Part shown: positions 16,373-25,123 of the stretch, piece after piece
Layout of the letters: each line of letters starts with the position of its first letter
How positions within the stretch are numbered: the first letter of the stretch is position 1
Assembly (NCBI RefSeq): GCF_030345095.1
Contig: NZ_CP128360.1
Span: 2,852,001 to 2,916,000 of the forward strand
Source of the DNA: Solwaraspora sp. WMMA2056
GTDB taxonomy: Bacteria > Actinomycetota > Actinomycetes > Mycobacteriales > Micromonosporaceae
Direction: 5' to 3'
DNA length: 64,000 nt
The notes under the pieces: generated by a model
Databases searched by the model: none
Told to the model about the DNA's origin: nothing
Seen by the model: only the letters and a program-made list of their open reading frames with translations
Made by a program: the position numbers and the translations under genes

Positions 16373-17476
16373 TCATCCGGTCCGGGCGTGCCGGCCCGAC
16401 GACGGCGCCTCGGGCAGGCCCGGGTCGGTCGGGACGTGCCAGGCGCCGACCCGACGGGCCGCCGCGAAGCTGGCCCAGGCCGCAGCCTCGATCAGCGTCC
16501 GGTCGCGCGGGTGGTGCCGGCGGAACTCCGCGACCGTCTCGTTGTCCACCTGGTACGACGCCAGGGCGGTGAGCAGTGCCAACCGTGCGGCAGCCTGATC
16601 GGGTGGGGAGAGCGGGGCGACGAGGTCCTCACACCACTGCCGGGCCAGCCCCGTCTCCTCGCCGCGCCAGCTCGCCAGCCGCTCCTCGACCAGCTGCCGG
16701 ACCGGTGCGGGCAGGCAGCGTTCGCCGGCGGCGGCCAGTGCCGCGTACGACCGGGCCGTCGCCTGGGCGACCGTCGGGTCACCGGCCGCCCAGCCGGCGT
16801 CGGCAGGCAGCGTCGCCGCCGGCAGTAGCGGCAGCGACCGCCCCGGTACGGGTGCTGCCCGCAGCGTCGGGTCGAGTTGCCGGCCGACGACGTGCTTGAA
16901 CCGTCGCCGTGCCGCCGGGGTGAGTCCGGGTGGTAGCAGGAAGCTGGTGAGGAAGACGTTGACCATCCGGGTCAGGTAGTGGAAGGCGACGACGACGCCG
17001 ACCAGCTCCGGCCGTTGCGCTTCGGTGAACGGCACCGGTGTCGGGGCGTCCGGCAGATGGGCGCTGCGGGCCCATTCGACCAGCGCCCGCAGCCGCGGGT
17101 CCGTCATCGTCTGTGGCCGGTCGGCGACGACCGCCTCGGCGTCGTGCTCGCCGGCCTGCGGGTACAGCCCGGTGCTGTGCATGTCCACGCAGTACGGGCA
17201 GATGTTGGCGACCGACACTCCGGCGGCGACCGCCTCCTTGGCGACGCGGTCCACCGCGCCCACCACCAGCAGCGGTTCGCGCATCAGCATCCAGAAGGCG
17301 CTGAGTGTCTCCGGTGCCGGCGAGTGGAGCAGGACCGGTGGGATGACCAGCCGCATCTCCTCGGCGCACTGGGCGTACACGGTCGCGACCGTGCCGAGCG
17401 CCGACTGCTCGGACACCGGACGGACGTGTCGCACCTGGCGTTGGGCGACCGACGCGACGACCCGTCGGATGACCAT
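16373..17476 (-). CDS. Carboxymuconolactone-decarboxylase/AhpD-like protein
   Basis: 367 residues. The segment ANICPYCVDMHSTGL holds the CxxC and nearby His of the AhpD/CMD fold, in which the Cys pair does redox or peroxidase chemistry. The protein is roughly twice the size of simple AhpD proteins, with a long C-terminal helical part (LASYQVDNETVAEFRRHHP) that may be a second, Cys-free CMD-like repeat. It is the first gene of the minus-strand enediyne run, so a role in the redox chemistry or handling of the reactive enediyne is plausible but unproven. ATG 17476 is the only well-placed start. Confidence 0.75.
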   Translation of the reverse strand: MVIRRVVASVAQRQVRHVRPVSEQSALGTVATVYAQCAEEMRLVIPPVLLHSPAPETLSAFWMLMREPLLVVGAVDRVAKEAVAAGVSVANICPYCVDMHSTGLYPQAGEHDAEAVVADRPQTMTDPRLRALVEWARSAHLPDAPTPVPFTEAQRPELVGVVVAFHYLTRMVNVFLTSFLLPPGLTPAARRRFKHVVGRQLDPTLRAAPVPGRSLPLLPAATLPADAGWAAGDPTVAQATARSYAALAAAGERCLPAPVRQLVEERLASWRGEETGLARQWCEDLVAPLSPPDQAAARLALLTALASYQVDNETVAEFRRHHPRDRTLIEAAAWASFAAARRVGAWHVPTDPGLPEAPSSGRHARTG

Positions 17477-17699
17477 CGTGGCTCCCTCATGGTGCGGCGA
17501 TCGGATGATGCGGCGTACGGATGATGCGGTGTCAGTCCGATCACTGAAGGTGATCGCGTGTTCATCAGAATGCCGACCGGTGGACGTCTGAGGGAACTTC
17601 CATATTGCCGAGGTGTCCTGGTCACGGGGCTGGATAGCGGCGCTGCCCGATCGCCGGGGCGCTGATTGTCGGACCCTGCGGCTAGGGTGGGATGAACTG

Positions 17700-17726
17700 T
17701 TGTCACAACGTCACATACGGTGACAA
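17700..17726. promoter_or_regulatory. Inverted repeat upstream of egtA, possible operator
   Basis: ttgtcac (17700-17706) and gtgacaa (17720-17726) are perfect inverted copies 13 bases apart; an extra gtcac lies inside at 17710-17714. They sit in the intergenic space between the divergent enediyne operon and egtA, directly ahead of the egtA ribosome site. A regulator bound here could sense oxidative or thiol state; the regulator is unknown. Confidence 0.4.
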
Positions 17727-17740
17727 TTGGAGGGGTGGGA

Positions 17741-19015
17741 GTGCAGCACCTGCACCTGTCCGACGCCGTGCGCCCGGCCGACGGTGACGAGGTCATCGCC
17801 GACGTCGCCGCCGCCGTCGGCCACATCGGTCGGATCTGCTTCAAGACCGGACCGCCCCGGCGGGTCGGTGTCGAACTCGAATGGACCGTGCACCACGTGG
17901 ACGACCCCGCCCGTCCACTCGACCCGGAGATCCTCGGCCGGGCGCTCGGCGACCACGCCCCACCCACCCTGCGCCGCGACAGCCCACACCGGCCCCTGCC
18001 GCACGGCGGGCAGGTCACCGTCGAGCCCGGCGGCCAGGTGGAGATCTCCAGCCTGCCGGTCGACTCCGTCGCCGACCTGCACCTGCGCACCGTCGCCGAC
18101 ACCGCCGCCCTCGACGCCCGGCTCGCCCGGGCCGGCCTGCGGCTCGGCTCCCACGGCTGCGACCCGCACCGGCCGCCCCGGCGCATCCTGCACAACCGCC
18201 GGTACACCGCGATGGCCGACGCCTTCGGCCGGTACGGCGCAGCCGGAGCGACCATGATGTGCGCCACGGCCGGCCTGCAGGTGTGCCTCGACGCCGGGAC
18301 CCCCGCCCAACTGCCGCTGCGCTGGGCGGCCGCGAACGCACTCGGGCCGGTGCTGCTGGCGACCTTCGCCAACTCGGCACGGTACGCCGACCGGGACACC
18401 GGCTGGGTGTCGCACCGGATGCGGACCTGGCTCACCCTCGACCCTGCCCGCACCGCCCCGCCGACCGCCGTCGCACCGGGGCAACTGCGGGGAGAGCCGG
18501 CGGGACAACCGCCGACGGACCCGGTGGCGGCCTGGACCCGCCGCGTCCTGGACACCCCGCCGCTGTTCATCGCCGACGGGCGGCACGGCTGGACCCGGTC
18601 CGGCGCCGTCGGGTTCGGCGACTGGATCCGCAGCGGCCTGCCCCGCCCACCCACCTACGCCGACCTGTCGCTGCACCTGAGCACGCTCTTCCCCCCGGTA
18701 CGCCCGCAGGGCCACCTGGAGATCCGCTACCTCGACGCCCAACCGGCCGACGACTGGCTGGCGCCGGTCGCCGTACTGGCCAGCCTGTTCGCCCGCGACG
18801 AGACGCTGCGTACCGCGTGGCGCCACGCCGCCCCGGTCGCCGACCGGTGGGCCGACGCCGCCCGCGTCGGCCTGGCCGACCCGGCGTTGGCCGCCGCCGC
18901 ACGGGCCGTCGTCGGCCTCGCCTGCGACCACCTCGCCGACACCGGCCTGCCGGCGACGACCGCCACCACGATCCGGCACTCGCTGCGTCGCCGGCTGCCG
19001 AAGGAGGACCTGTGA
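17741..19015 (+). CDS. egtA: Glutamate-cysteine ligase EgtA (ergothioneine pathway)
   Basis: 424 residues of the GCS2-type ligase family that makes gamma-glutamylcysteine. Seen motifs: RRVGVELEWTVHHVD near the N-terminus, QVTVEPGGQVEISSLPVDSV (glutamate/ATP site), RYTAMADAFGRYG, MMCATAGLQVCLDAG and QGHLEIRYLDAQP. GTG 17741 is chosen because ggagg lies seven bases upstream; an earlier GTG at 17720 falls within the inverted repeat. First gene of an egtABCD operon with overlapping junctions. Its product feeds EgtB as the sulfur donor of the bacterial gamma-Glu-Cys route. Confidence 0.93.
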   Translation: MQHLHLSDAVRPADGDEVIADVAAAVGHIGRICFKTGPPRRVGVELEWTVHHVDDPARPLDPEILGRALGDHAPPTLRRDSPHRPLPHGGQVTVEPGGQVEISSLPVDSVADLHLRTVADTAALDARLARAGLRLGSHGCDPHRPPRRILHNRRYTAMADAFGRYGAAGATMMCATAGLQVCLDAGTPAQLPLRWAAANALGPVLLATFANSARYADRDTGWVSHRMRTWLTLDPARTAPPTAVAPGQLRGEPAGQPPTDPVAAWTRRVLDTPPLFIADGRHGWTRSGAVGFGDWIRSGLPRPPTYADLSLHLSTLFPPVRPQGHLEIRYLDAQPADDWLAPVAVLASLFARDETLRTAWRHAAPVADRWADAARVGLADPALAAAARAVVGLACDHLADTGLPATTATTIRHSLRRRLPKEDL

Positions 19016-20316
19016 CCGGACCGACCGACCTACGCGCCGTACTCGCCGACGACCTCGACCGCGCCCGACGACGCAGCAGCGCCCTCACCGACGCCGTCGA
19101 CGACGCCGACCTGGTCCGCCAGCATTCGCGGCTGATGTCGCCGCTGGTCTGGGACCTGGCCCACATCGGCAACCAGGAGGAACTCTGGCTGGTCCGCGAC
19201 GTCGGCGGCCGGGATCCGGTCCGCGCCGACATCGACCACCTGTACGACGCGTTCAAGCACGCCCGCGCCGACCGCCCCGCGCTGCCGCTGCTGGACCCGA
19301 CCGAGGCGCGCGCCTACACCCGTACCGTCCGGGACAAGGTCCTCGACCTGCTCGACACGGTGGCGTTCGACGGCCGACCACTGGTCGAGCAGGGCTTCGC
19401 CTTCGGGATGATCGTCCAGCACGAGCAGCAGCACGACGAGACGATGCTCGCCACCCACCAGTTGCGGACCGGGCCGCCGGTGCTCACCGCCGCGCCCACC
19501 CCGCCGTCGGCCGGGCCGGTCGACGGCGAGGTGCTCATCCCCGCCGGGCCGTTCACCATGGGCACCTCCACCGAGCCGTGGGCGCTGGACAACGAACGCC
19601 CCGCGCACCCGGTCGACGTGCCGGCGTTCCTCATCGACCGCGCGCCGGTGACCAACGCCCGCTACCAGCGTTTCATCGACGACGGCGGCTACCACGACGA
19701 GCGATGGTGGAGCCCGCAGGGCTGGGCCCACCGGCTGCGGGCCGCGCTCGCCGGGCCGGCCCACTGGCACGGCGACGGCAGCGCCACCCGGTTCGGCCGA
19801 CGGTCGGCGATCGTGCCCGACGAGCCGGTGGTGCACGTCGGCTGGTACGAGGCGCAGGCGTACGCGAACTGGGCCGGCCGTCGGCTGCCCACCGAGGCCG
19901 AATGGGAGAAGGCCGCCCGGTACGACCCGTCGACCGGCCGGTCCCGCCGCTACCCGTGGGGCGACGACGATCCGCGACCCGAGCACGCCAACCTGGGCCA
20001 GCGGCACCTGTCCCCGGCCCCGGTGGGCGCCTACCCGGCCGGTGCCTCACCGGCCGGGGTGCACCAGCTGATCGGCGACGTGTGGGAGTGGACCGACACC
20101 TGGTTCGACGGCTACCCCGGCTTCACCGCCTTCCCGTACCGGGAGTATTCGCAGGTCTTCTTCGGCCGCGACCACCGGGTGCTGCGCGGCGGCTCGTTCG
20201 GCACCGACCGGTCCGCCTGCCGGGGCACCTTCCGCAACTGGGACTATCCGATCCGGCGGCAGATCTTCAGCGGCTTCCGGACCGCCCGCGACCCGCTGCC
20301 CGGCGAGGTCGCCTAG
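19012..20316 (+). CDS. egtB: Iron-dependent sulfoxide synthase EgtB
   Basis: 434 residues: an N-terminal DinB-like domain with the iron-ligand motif [14 protein letters not shown] and [11 protein letters not shown], then a C-terminal formylglycine-generating-enzyme-like domain ([55 protein letters not shown]). It joins gamma-Glu-Cys to hercynine with oxygen, forming the C-S bond and a sulfoxide. The C-terminal [13 protein letters not shown] segment agrees with the mycobacterial type that uses gamma-Glu-Cys. GTG 19012 overlaps the egtA stop by four bases and is preceded by aaggagga. Confidence 0.95.
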   Translation: MTGPTDLRAVLADDLDRARRRSSALTDAVDDADLVRQHSRLMSPLVWDLAHIGNQEELWLVRDVGGRDPVRADIDHLYDAFKHARADRPALPLLDPTEARAYTRTVRDKVLDLLDTVAFDGRPLVEQGFAFGMIVQHEQQHDETMLATHQLRTGPPVLTAAPTPPSAGPVDGEVLIPAGPFTMGTSTEPWALDNERPAHPVDVPAFLIDRAPVTNARYQRFIDDGGYHDERWWSPQGWAHRLRAALAGPAHWHGDGSATRFGRRSAIVPDEPVVHVGWYEAQAYANWAGRRLPTEAEWEKAARYDPSTGRSRRYPWGDDDPRPEHANLGQRHLSPAPVGAYPAGASPAGVHQLIGDVWEWTDTWFDGYPGFTAFPYREYSQVFFGRDHRVLRGGSFGTDRSACRGTFRNWDYPIRRQIFSGFRTARDPLPGEVA

Positions 20317-21092
20317 TGTGCCGCCACCAGCTGTACCTGGGCCCACCCACGAGCCTGGCGACGCTGCTGATCGATCCGGCGCACAGCCTGTACCGCCAGT
20401 CCTGGGCACCCCGGCAGATGCGGGGCGGCGGCACGGTCAACGCCGACGGGTTCGGCATCGGCTGGTACACCGGCACCGGCACCGGGTCCGCAACCGGCGC
20501 AGGTCCGGTCCGGTACCGCCGGGCCGTACCGATCTGGGCCGACCAGAGCCTGCCCGAACTGGCCCGGGCCACCGTCACCGGCGCGCTGCTCGCCGCCGTC
20601 CGCTCGGCCACCCCCGGGATGCCGGTGGTCGAGACGGCCTGCGCCCCGCACGCCGAGGGCCGCTGGTTGTTCAGCCACAACGGGGTGGTGGCCGGCTGGC
20701 CGGGCAGCGTCGCCGACCTCGCCGCCACCCTGCCGGTGACCGACCTGCTCACCCTCGACGCGCCCACCGACGCCGCGCTGCTGTGGGCGCTGGTGCGCCA
20801 CCGGCTGCGGGCCGGCGTCCCGCCCGCCACCGCGATCGCCGACACCGTCACCAGCGTGCTCGCGGTGGCCCCGGCGTCCCGGCTCAACCTGCTGCTCACC
20901 GACGGCGAACAGGGCTGGGCCAGCACCGTCGGCCACAGCCTGGCCGTCCGGGCCGCCCCGGACCGGATCGTCGTCGCCTCCGAACCCACCGACGACGATC
21001 CGGGGTGGACCGCCGTACCGGACCACCGACTCGTCGTCGCGACCCCGACCGCCTACACCATGGAGGAACTGTGCGGATCGACATCGCACTGA
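20316..21092 (+). CDS. egtC: Class II glutamine amidotransferase EgtC
   Basis: 258 residues. The predicted start is GTG followed by Cys (V-C-R-H-Q-L-Y-L), which puts a nucleophile Cys at the N-terminus after Met removal, as required for class II amidotransferase-type hydrolases. [16 protein letters not shown] and [12 protein letters not shown] are the expected active-site segments. EgtC removes glutamate from the sulfoxide intermediate. The start G is shared with the TAG stop of egtB (TAGTG), and the end overlaps egtD by 22 bases, so the operon is tightly coupled. Confidence 0.94.
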   Translation: MCRHQLYLGPPTSLATLLIDPAHSLYRQSWAPRQMRGGGTVNADGFGIGWYTGTGTGSATGAGPVRYRRAVPIWADQSLPELARATVTGALLAAVRSATPGMPVVETACAPHAEGRWLFSHNGVVAGWPGSVADLAATLPVTDLLTLDAPTDAALLWALVRHRLRAGVPPATAIADTVTSVLAVAPASRLNLLLTDGEQGWASTVGHSLAVRAAPDRIVVASEPTDDDPGWTAVPDHRLVVATPTAYTMEELCGSTSH

Positions 21093-22033
21093 CCGAGGCC
21101 GACCAGCTGCAGGCGTTGCGCGCCGACGTCCGGCTGGGGCTGACCGCCGAGGCGAAGTGGCTGCCGCCGAAGTGGTTCTACGACAAGTACGGCAGCGAAC
21201 TGTTCGACCGCATCACCACCCTGGCCGAGTACTACCCGACCCGGGCCGAACGCGCCGCGCTGACCGCGCACGCCGCCGACATCGCCGCCGCCACCCGGGC
21301 GGTCACCCTGGTGGAGCTGGGCAGCGGATCGTCGGAGAAGACCCGGCTGCTGCTCGACGCGCTGGGCCGGGCCGGCAGTCTGGACCGGTTCGTGGCACTG
21401 GACGTCTCCGAATCAGCGCTGCGCGACGCCGCCACCGCGCTGCACCACGACTACCCGCAGCTGACGGTCCACGCGATCGTCGGTGACTTCACCCGGCACC
21501 TGGACCGGATTCCGGCCGGTGACCACCGGCTGGTCGCCTTCCTCGGCGGCACCATCGGCAACCTGGTGCCGGCCGAACGGGCCGAGTTCCTGGCGGCGGT
21601 GCGCGCGGTGCTGCGGCCCGGTGAATGGCTGCTGCTCGGCACCGACCTGGTCAAGGCGGAGTCGACCCTGGTCGCCGCCTACGACGACGCCCAGGGGGTG
21701 ACCGCCGAGTTCAACCGCAACGTGCTGCACGTGGTCAACCGCCAGCTCGGCGCCGACTTCGACCCGACGGCGTTCCGGCACGTTGCCCGTTGGGACGCCG
21801 GGCACGAATGGATCGAGATGCGGTTGCGGGCCGAGCGGGCCATGACGGTCGAGGTCGCCGACCTGGAGCTGACGGTGCCGTTCGCCGCCGGGGAGGAGCT
21901 GCGGACCGAGGTGTCGGCGAAGTTCCGCCGGGCCGGCGTGACCGCCGAGCTGGCCGCTGCCGGGTTCGAGCTGACCCACTGGTGGACCGACCCGGCCGGC
22001 CGGTTCGCAATCAGCCTGTCCCAGTGCCGGTGA
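21071..22033 (+). CDS. egtD: Histidine N-alpha-methyltransferase EgtD
   Basis: 320 residues of the EgtD SAM-dependent methyltransferase family, which trimethylates histidine to hercynine. Motifs: [20 protein letters not shown] and [12 protein letters not shown], the SAM site [45 protein letters not shown] and [16 protein letters not shown] 21071 is preceded by ggagga at 21062-21067. It ends the operon: no egtE-like C-S lyase follows. It converges on the ABC ATPase gene only three bases away, with no visible hairpin between. Confidence 0.95.
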   Translation: MRIDIALTEADQLQALRADVRLGLTAEAKWLPPKWFYDKYGSELFDRITTLAEYYPTRAERAALTAHAADIAAATRAVTLVELGSGSSEKTRLLLDALGRAGSLDRFVALDVSESALRDAATALHHDYPQLTVHAIVGDFTRHLDRIPAGDHRLVAFLGGTIGNLVPAERAEFLAAVRAVLRPGEWLLLGTDLVKAESTLVAAYDDAQGVTAEFNRNVLHVVNRQLGADFDPTAFRHVARWDAGHEWIEMRLRAERAMTVEVADLELTVPFAAGEELRTEVSAKFRRAGVTAELAAAGFELTHWWTDPAGRFAISLSQCR

Positions 22034-22036
22034 CAG

Positions 22037-22816
22037 TCAGTCCGCCTGGGTGCCGGTGAGCCGGCGCAGGAACTGCCGGGTGCGCGGGTGCTCGGGGCTG
22101 TCGAGCACCCGCTGCGCCGGCCCCTGCTCGTAGATGGCACCGTCCGCGAGGAAGCAGACCCGGTCGGCGACCTCGCGGGCGAACCCCATCTCGTGGGTGG
22201 CGATCAGCATGGTCATCCCGTCGGTCTTCAGCTCCCGGATCAACGCCAGCACCTCACCGACCAGTTCCGGATCCAGCGCCGAGGTGACCTCGTCGAGCAG
22301 CAGCAGCCGGGGCGCGTTGATCAAGGTCCGGGCGATCGCCGCCCGCTGCTGCTGGCCGCCGGAGAGCCGGTCCGGGTACTGCTTCGCCTGATCGGCCAGC
22401 CCGACGCGGTCCAGCAGCTCCATCGCCCGCCGCTGCGCCTGCGCCCGCCCGACCCGGTGCACCCGGCGCGGCGCCAACGTGACGTTGTCCAGCACGGTCA
22501 GGTGCGGAAACAGGTTGTACGACTGGAACACCAACCCGACGCGCTGGCGTACCTGATCGGGGTCGACCCGTGGGTCGGTGATGTCCCGACCGTCCAGGTG
22601 GATCGTGCCGTCGTCGACGGTCTCCAGCAGGTTGACGCACCGCAGCAGGGTCGACTTGCCGGAGCCACTGCCGCCGATCAGCGCCACCACCTCGTGCTCG
22701 GCCACCTCCAGACACAGATCGCGCAGCACGACCCGGTCACCGAAGACCTTGCGGACCCCGGCACAGACCAGCACCGGCGGCCCACCGCGCCCGCCCGGGT
22801 CCGCCGTCGGTGTCAC
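22037..22816 (-). CDS. ABC importer ATP-binding subunit (polar amino-acid type)
   Basis: 259 residues. Walker A is GGSGSGKSTLLRC, the Q-loop region is GLVFQSYNLFPHLTVLDNV, the signature is LSGGQQQRAAIAR and Walker B is LLLLDEVTSALD with the switch His in IATHEMGFAREVADR. The spacing and VFQSYNLFPH place it with HisP/GlnQ-type amino-acid importers. It overlaps the permease gene by four bases. Third gene of the importer operon. The neighbouring ergothioneine operon makes a betaine/thiol substrate conceivable, but the ATPase itself gives no specificity. Confidence 0.93.
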   Translation of the reverse strand: MTPTADPGGRGGPPVLVCAGVRKVFGDRVVLRDLCLEVAEHEVVALIGGSGSGKSTLLRCVNLLETVDDGTIHLDGRDITDPRVDPDQVRQRVGLVFQSYNLFPHLTVLDNVTLAPRRVHRVGRAQAQRRAMELLDRVGLADQAKQYPDRLSGGQQQRAAIARTLINAPRLLLLDEVTSALDPELVGEVLALIRELKTDGMTMLIATHEMGFAREVADRVCFLADGAIYEQGPAQRVLDSPEHPRTRQFLRRLTGTQAD

Positions 22817-23700
22817 GCCGTACCGGCCCAGGTCTGCCGCCGGGCGGCCCGCATGGTCACCTGGTCGGTGACCGCCACCAGCGGGATCGCCAGCAGGATG
22901 AACAGCACCCCGGCCACCACGTACGGGGTGAAGTTGTAGCTGGTCGCGGTCTCGATCTGGGCGGCGCGGATCGCATCGATCGGCCCGGCCAACGAGATCA
23001 GGCCGACGTCCTTCTGCAGCGCCACCAGGTCGTTGAGCAGCGGTGGCGCGACCCGCCGGACCGCCTGCGGCAGCACCACGTACCGCATCGTCTGCGCGTG
23101 GCTGAGCCCCAGCGACCGGGCGGCGGCCCGCTGCGCCGGATGCACCGACTCGATGCCGGCCCGGAACACCTCCGCCAGGTAGGCGCCGTAGGTGACGACC
23201 AGCGCGCAGCCGCCGAGGACCAGCACCGACGGCGTGCCGGCCAGCCGCAGCCCCGGCACCCCGAAGGTGAACAGGTACAGCACGATGATCAGCGGAGCGC
23301 CCCGGAACACGTACGTGTAGGACGTCGCGGCGGCCCGCAGCGGAAAGAACACCGCCGGGCGCAGGGTCCGGGCCAGCGCGACCGCCAACCCCAGCGCCAA
23401 CGCCCCGGCGGCGCAGAACACCAGCAGCCGTACGTTGAGCCAGAGCCCGCGCAGCACCGCCGGCAGCGCGTCGGCCGCCACCGCCGGGTCGAAGAAGGAC
23501 TGCTGGACCCGGGGCCAGCCAGGGGAGTTGCGGACCGCCACCACCAGCAGGGTGCCGAGCACCGCCGTGGAGGCGGCGGCGATCAGCACCGACCGGACGC
23601 TCTGCCGGCGGCGGTACGCGTCCCGCCCTCGCTGCAGCTCACTGGGCTGATAGCCGGCGGACGGCAGAGCGCTGCCGGCCGGTGCCGTGGAACCGCGCAC
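22813..23700 (-). CDS. ABC importer permease (polar amino-acid type)
   Basis: 295 residues with a long cytoplasmic N-terminal arm (to about residue 38) and about five membrane segments. The EAA loop is LAEVFRAGIESVHPAQRAAA and RSLGLSHAQTMRYVVLPQA, the ATPase-contact site of HisMQ-type permeases; SYTYVFRGAPLIIVLYLF is the usual N-terminal hallmark. Only one permease gene is present, so it probably works as a homodimer. GTG 23700 starts three bases after the binding-protein stop. Confidence 0.92.
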   Translation of the reverse strand: MRGSTAPAGSALPSAGYQPSELQRGRDAYRRRQSVRSVLIAAASTAVLGTLLVVAVRNSPGWPRVQQSFFDPAVAADALPAVLRGLWLNVRLLVFCAAGALALGLAVALARTLRPAVFFPLRAAATSYTYVFRGAPLIIVLYLFTFGVPGLRLAGTPSVLVLGGCALVVTYGAYLAEVFRAGIESVHPAQRAAARSLGLSHAQTMRYVVLPQAVRRVAPPLLNDLVALQKDVGLISLAGPIDAIRAAQIETATSYNFTPYVVAGVLFILLAIPLVAVTDQVTMRAARRQTWAGTA

Positions 23701-23703
23701 TGG

Positions 23704-24579
23704 TCAGGACAGGACCGGCGCGCCGGCCACGTCGGCCAGCCACTCGGCCTGCAGGCTGTCCAGGGTGCCGTTGCCGCGTAGCTCGTCGACGGCGGCGCTG
23801 ACGCACGCCGTCAACGACGATCCCTTGTCGAGCACCAGGCCGAACTGTTCCGGCTGGCCGGACGGCTGCGCCAGCTGCCCGACGATCGTGGCGTCGTCGA
23901 TCTCGGCGGCGGTGACGTAGAACGCGGTCGGCAGGTCCAGCACCAGCGCGTCGATGGTGCCGTTGCGCAGCGCCGCCTTGGCGTCGTCGTTGTGGTTGAA
24001 CACCGCCGGCTCGGCCGTCGGCGCGATCACTTCGGTGATCGCCCGGTAGCTGGTCGTGCCGACCTGTGCGCCGAGCTTGACCTCGCGCAACTCGGCCAGG
24101 GTCGTCGCGGCGGCCGCCGGCGTACCCGCCAGCGCGATCACCGCCTGGGTGACGTCGTAGTACGGGCTGGAGAAGTCGACCGCAGCCCGGCGCTCCTCGG
24201 TGATGGAGAACTGGTTGATGTCGACGTCGAACTCCTTGGGTCCGGGCGCGATCGCGGTGGCGAACGGCACCCGTACCCAGGCAACCTTGTCCGGCTCGTA
24301 GCCCAGCTGGTTGGCGACCGCGTACGCCACCGCCCCCTCGAAGCCGGAACCGTTCTCCGGGGCGTCGTCGACAAACCACGGCGGGTACGCCGGCTGGTCG
24401 GTGCCGACGGTCAACGTTCCGGGCACGACGGTCTCCAGCCGCTGCGGGTCGCAGGCGTCCGCCGTCGGCGGATCCACCGGCGGGTCGTCCGCCTGTGGCG
24501 AGCAGCCGGCGAGCGCGACGGCCACCGCACCGGCGGTGAGTACGCCGAGCAGGCCGTTCGTCCGATGTGACCGCAGCAT
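23704..24579 (-). CDS. ABC importer substrate-binding lipoprotein
   Basis: 291 residues. A signal peptide ends in the lipobox VALAGC, so the mature protein is lipid-anchored on the outer face of the membrane. The body is SBP_bac_3-type: PGTLTVGTDQPAYPPWF, ENGSGFEGAVAYAVANQLGY, FDVDINQFSITEERRAAVDFS and LGAQVGTTSYRAI. These signatures bind polar amino acids or opines; the exact ligand cannot be read. It follows the rhodanese gene after a strong hairpin, which may separate its expression from the PKS-NRPS. The ligand could be an amino-acid precursor or ergothioneine-like; both are guesses. Confidence 0.9.
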   Translation of the reverse strand: MLRSHRTNGLLGVLTAGAVAVALAGCSPQADDPPVDPPTADACDPQRLETVVPGTLTVGTDQPAYPPWFVDDAPENGSGFEGAVAYAVANQLGYEPDKVAWVRVPFATAIAPGPKEFDVDINQFSITEERRAAVDFSSPYYDVTQAVIALAGTPAAAATTLAELREVKLGAQVGTTSYRAITEVIAPTAEPAVFNHNDDAKAALRNGTIDALVLDLPTAFYVTAAEIDDATIVGQLAQPSGQPEQFGLVLDKGSSLTACVSAAVDELRGNGTLDSLQAEWLADVAGAPVLS

Positions 24580-24605
24580 GACCGCTCCTTGATGTCCGGT
24601 GGATG

Positions 24606-24647
24606 CGCCGGGCCGGCGGTTACATTCGATCAGCCGCCGGCCCGGCG
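24606..24647. terminator. 14-bp hairpin directly after the rhodanese stop
   Basis: Perfect 14-bp arms (24606-24619 with 24634-24647) enclose a 14-base loop. The hairpin begins one base past the rhodanese stop codon on the minus strand. It probably ends or attenuates the PKS-NRPS-rhodanese transcript before the importer genes. No U-tract is seen. Confidence 0.7.
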
Positions 24648-24648
24648 A

Positions 24649-25110
24649 TCAACGGGCGTCGCCCCGCTCCGGATGATCGCCGTCATCGACAGCCGTGCCG
24701 GGTGGCTCGATCACCGGCAGCCCGGCGGCCCGCCAGGCCGCGAAGCCGCCGTCGAGGTCGGTGGCCAGCGGCAGACCGGTGTCCTGAAGCGACGCGGCGG
24801 CCAGCGACGACGCGTATCCCTCCTGGCAGACGACGATCGGCCACAGCCGAGGGCTGTCGGCGACGTCGAGCCGCGCCGCGCTGTGCGGGTCGAGCCGCCA
24901 CTCCAGCACGTTACGTTCGATCACGTACGCCCCGGGGATCTCGCCGTGCGCCGCGCGTTGAGCGGCCGGACGGATGTCGACCAGTACCGCTTCGCCGTCC
25001 TGCTGAGCCTGGTAGGCGGTCCGGGCGTCGACCCGGTCGAGGCGGCCGCGGACCTTGTCCAGCAGTCGGTCGATGCCGGGTTCCGGGGTGCCGGGTTCCG
25101 GGGTCACCAT
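24649..25110 (-). CDS. Rhodanese-domain protein coupled to the PKS-NRPS
   Basis: 153 residues, a single rhodanese domain: DGEAVLVDIRPAAQRAAHGE, IPGAYVIERNVLEWRLDP, the active-site loop VVCQEGYASSLAA with catalytic Cys, and DLDGGFAAWRAAGLPV. The C-x-x-G-x-x-S loop length fits sulfurtransferases, but some such proteins are only regulators. ATG 25110 has a superb ggaggaacc ribosome site and lies 13 bases after the PKS-NRPS stop, so the two are co-expressed. It may deliver sulfur to the peptide product or protect against the aldehyde or thiol chemistry; both are inference. Confidence 0.88.
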   Translation of the reverse strand: MVTPEPGTPEPGIDRLLDKVRGRLDRVDARTAYQAQQDGEAVLVDIRPAAQRAAHGEIPGAYVIERNVLEWRLDPHSAARLDVADSPRLWPIVVCQEGYASSLAAASLQDTGLPLATDLDGGFAAWRAAGLPVIEPPGTAVDDGDHPERGDAR

Positions 25111-25123
25111 GGTTCCTCCGTGA

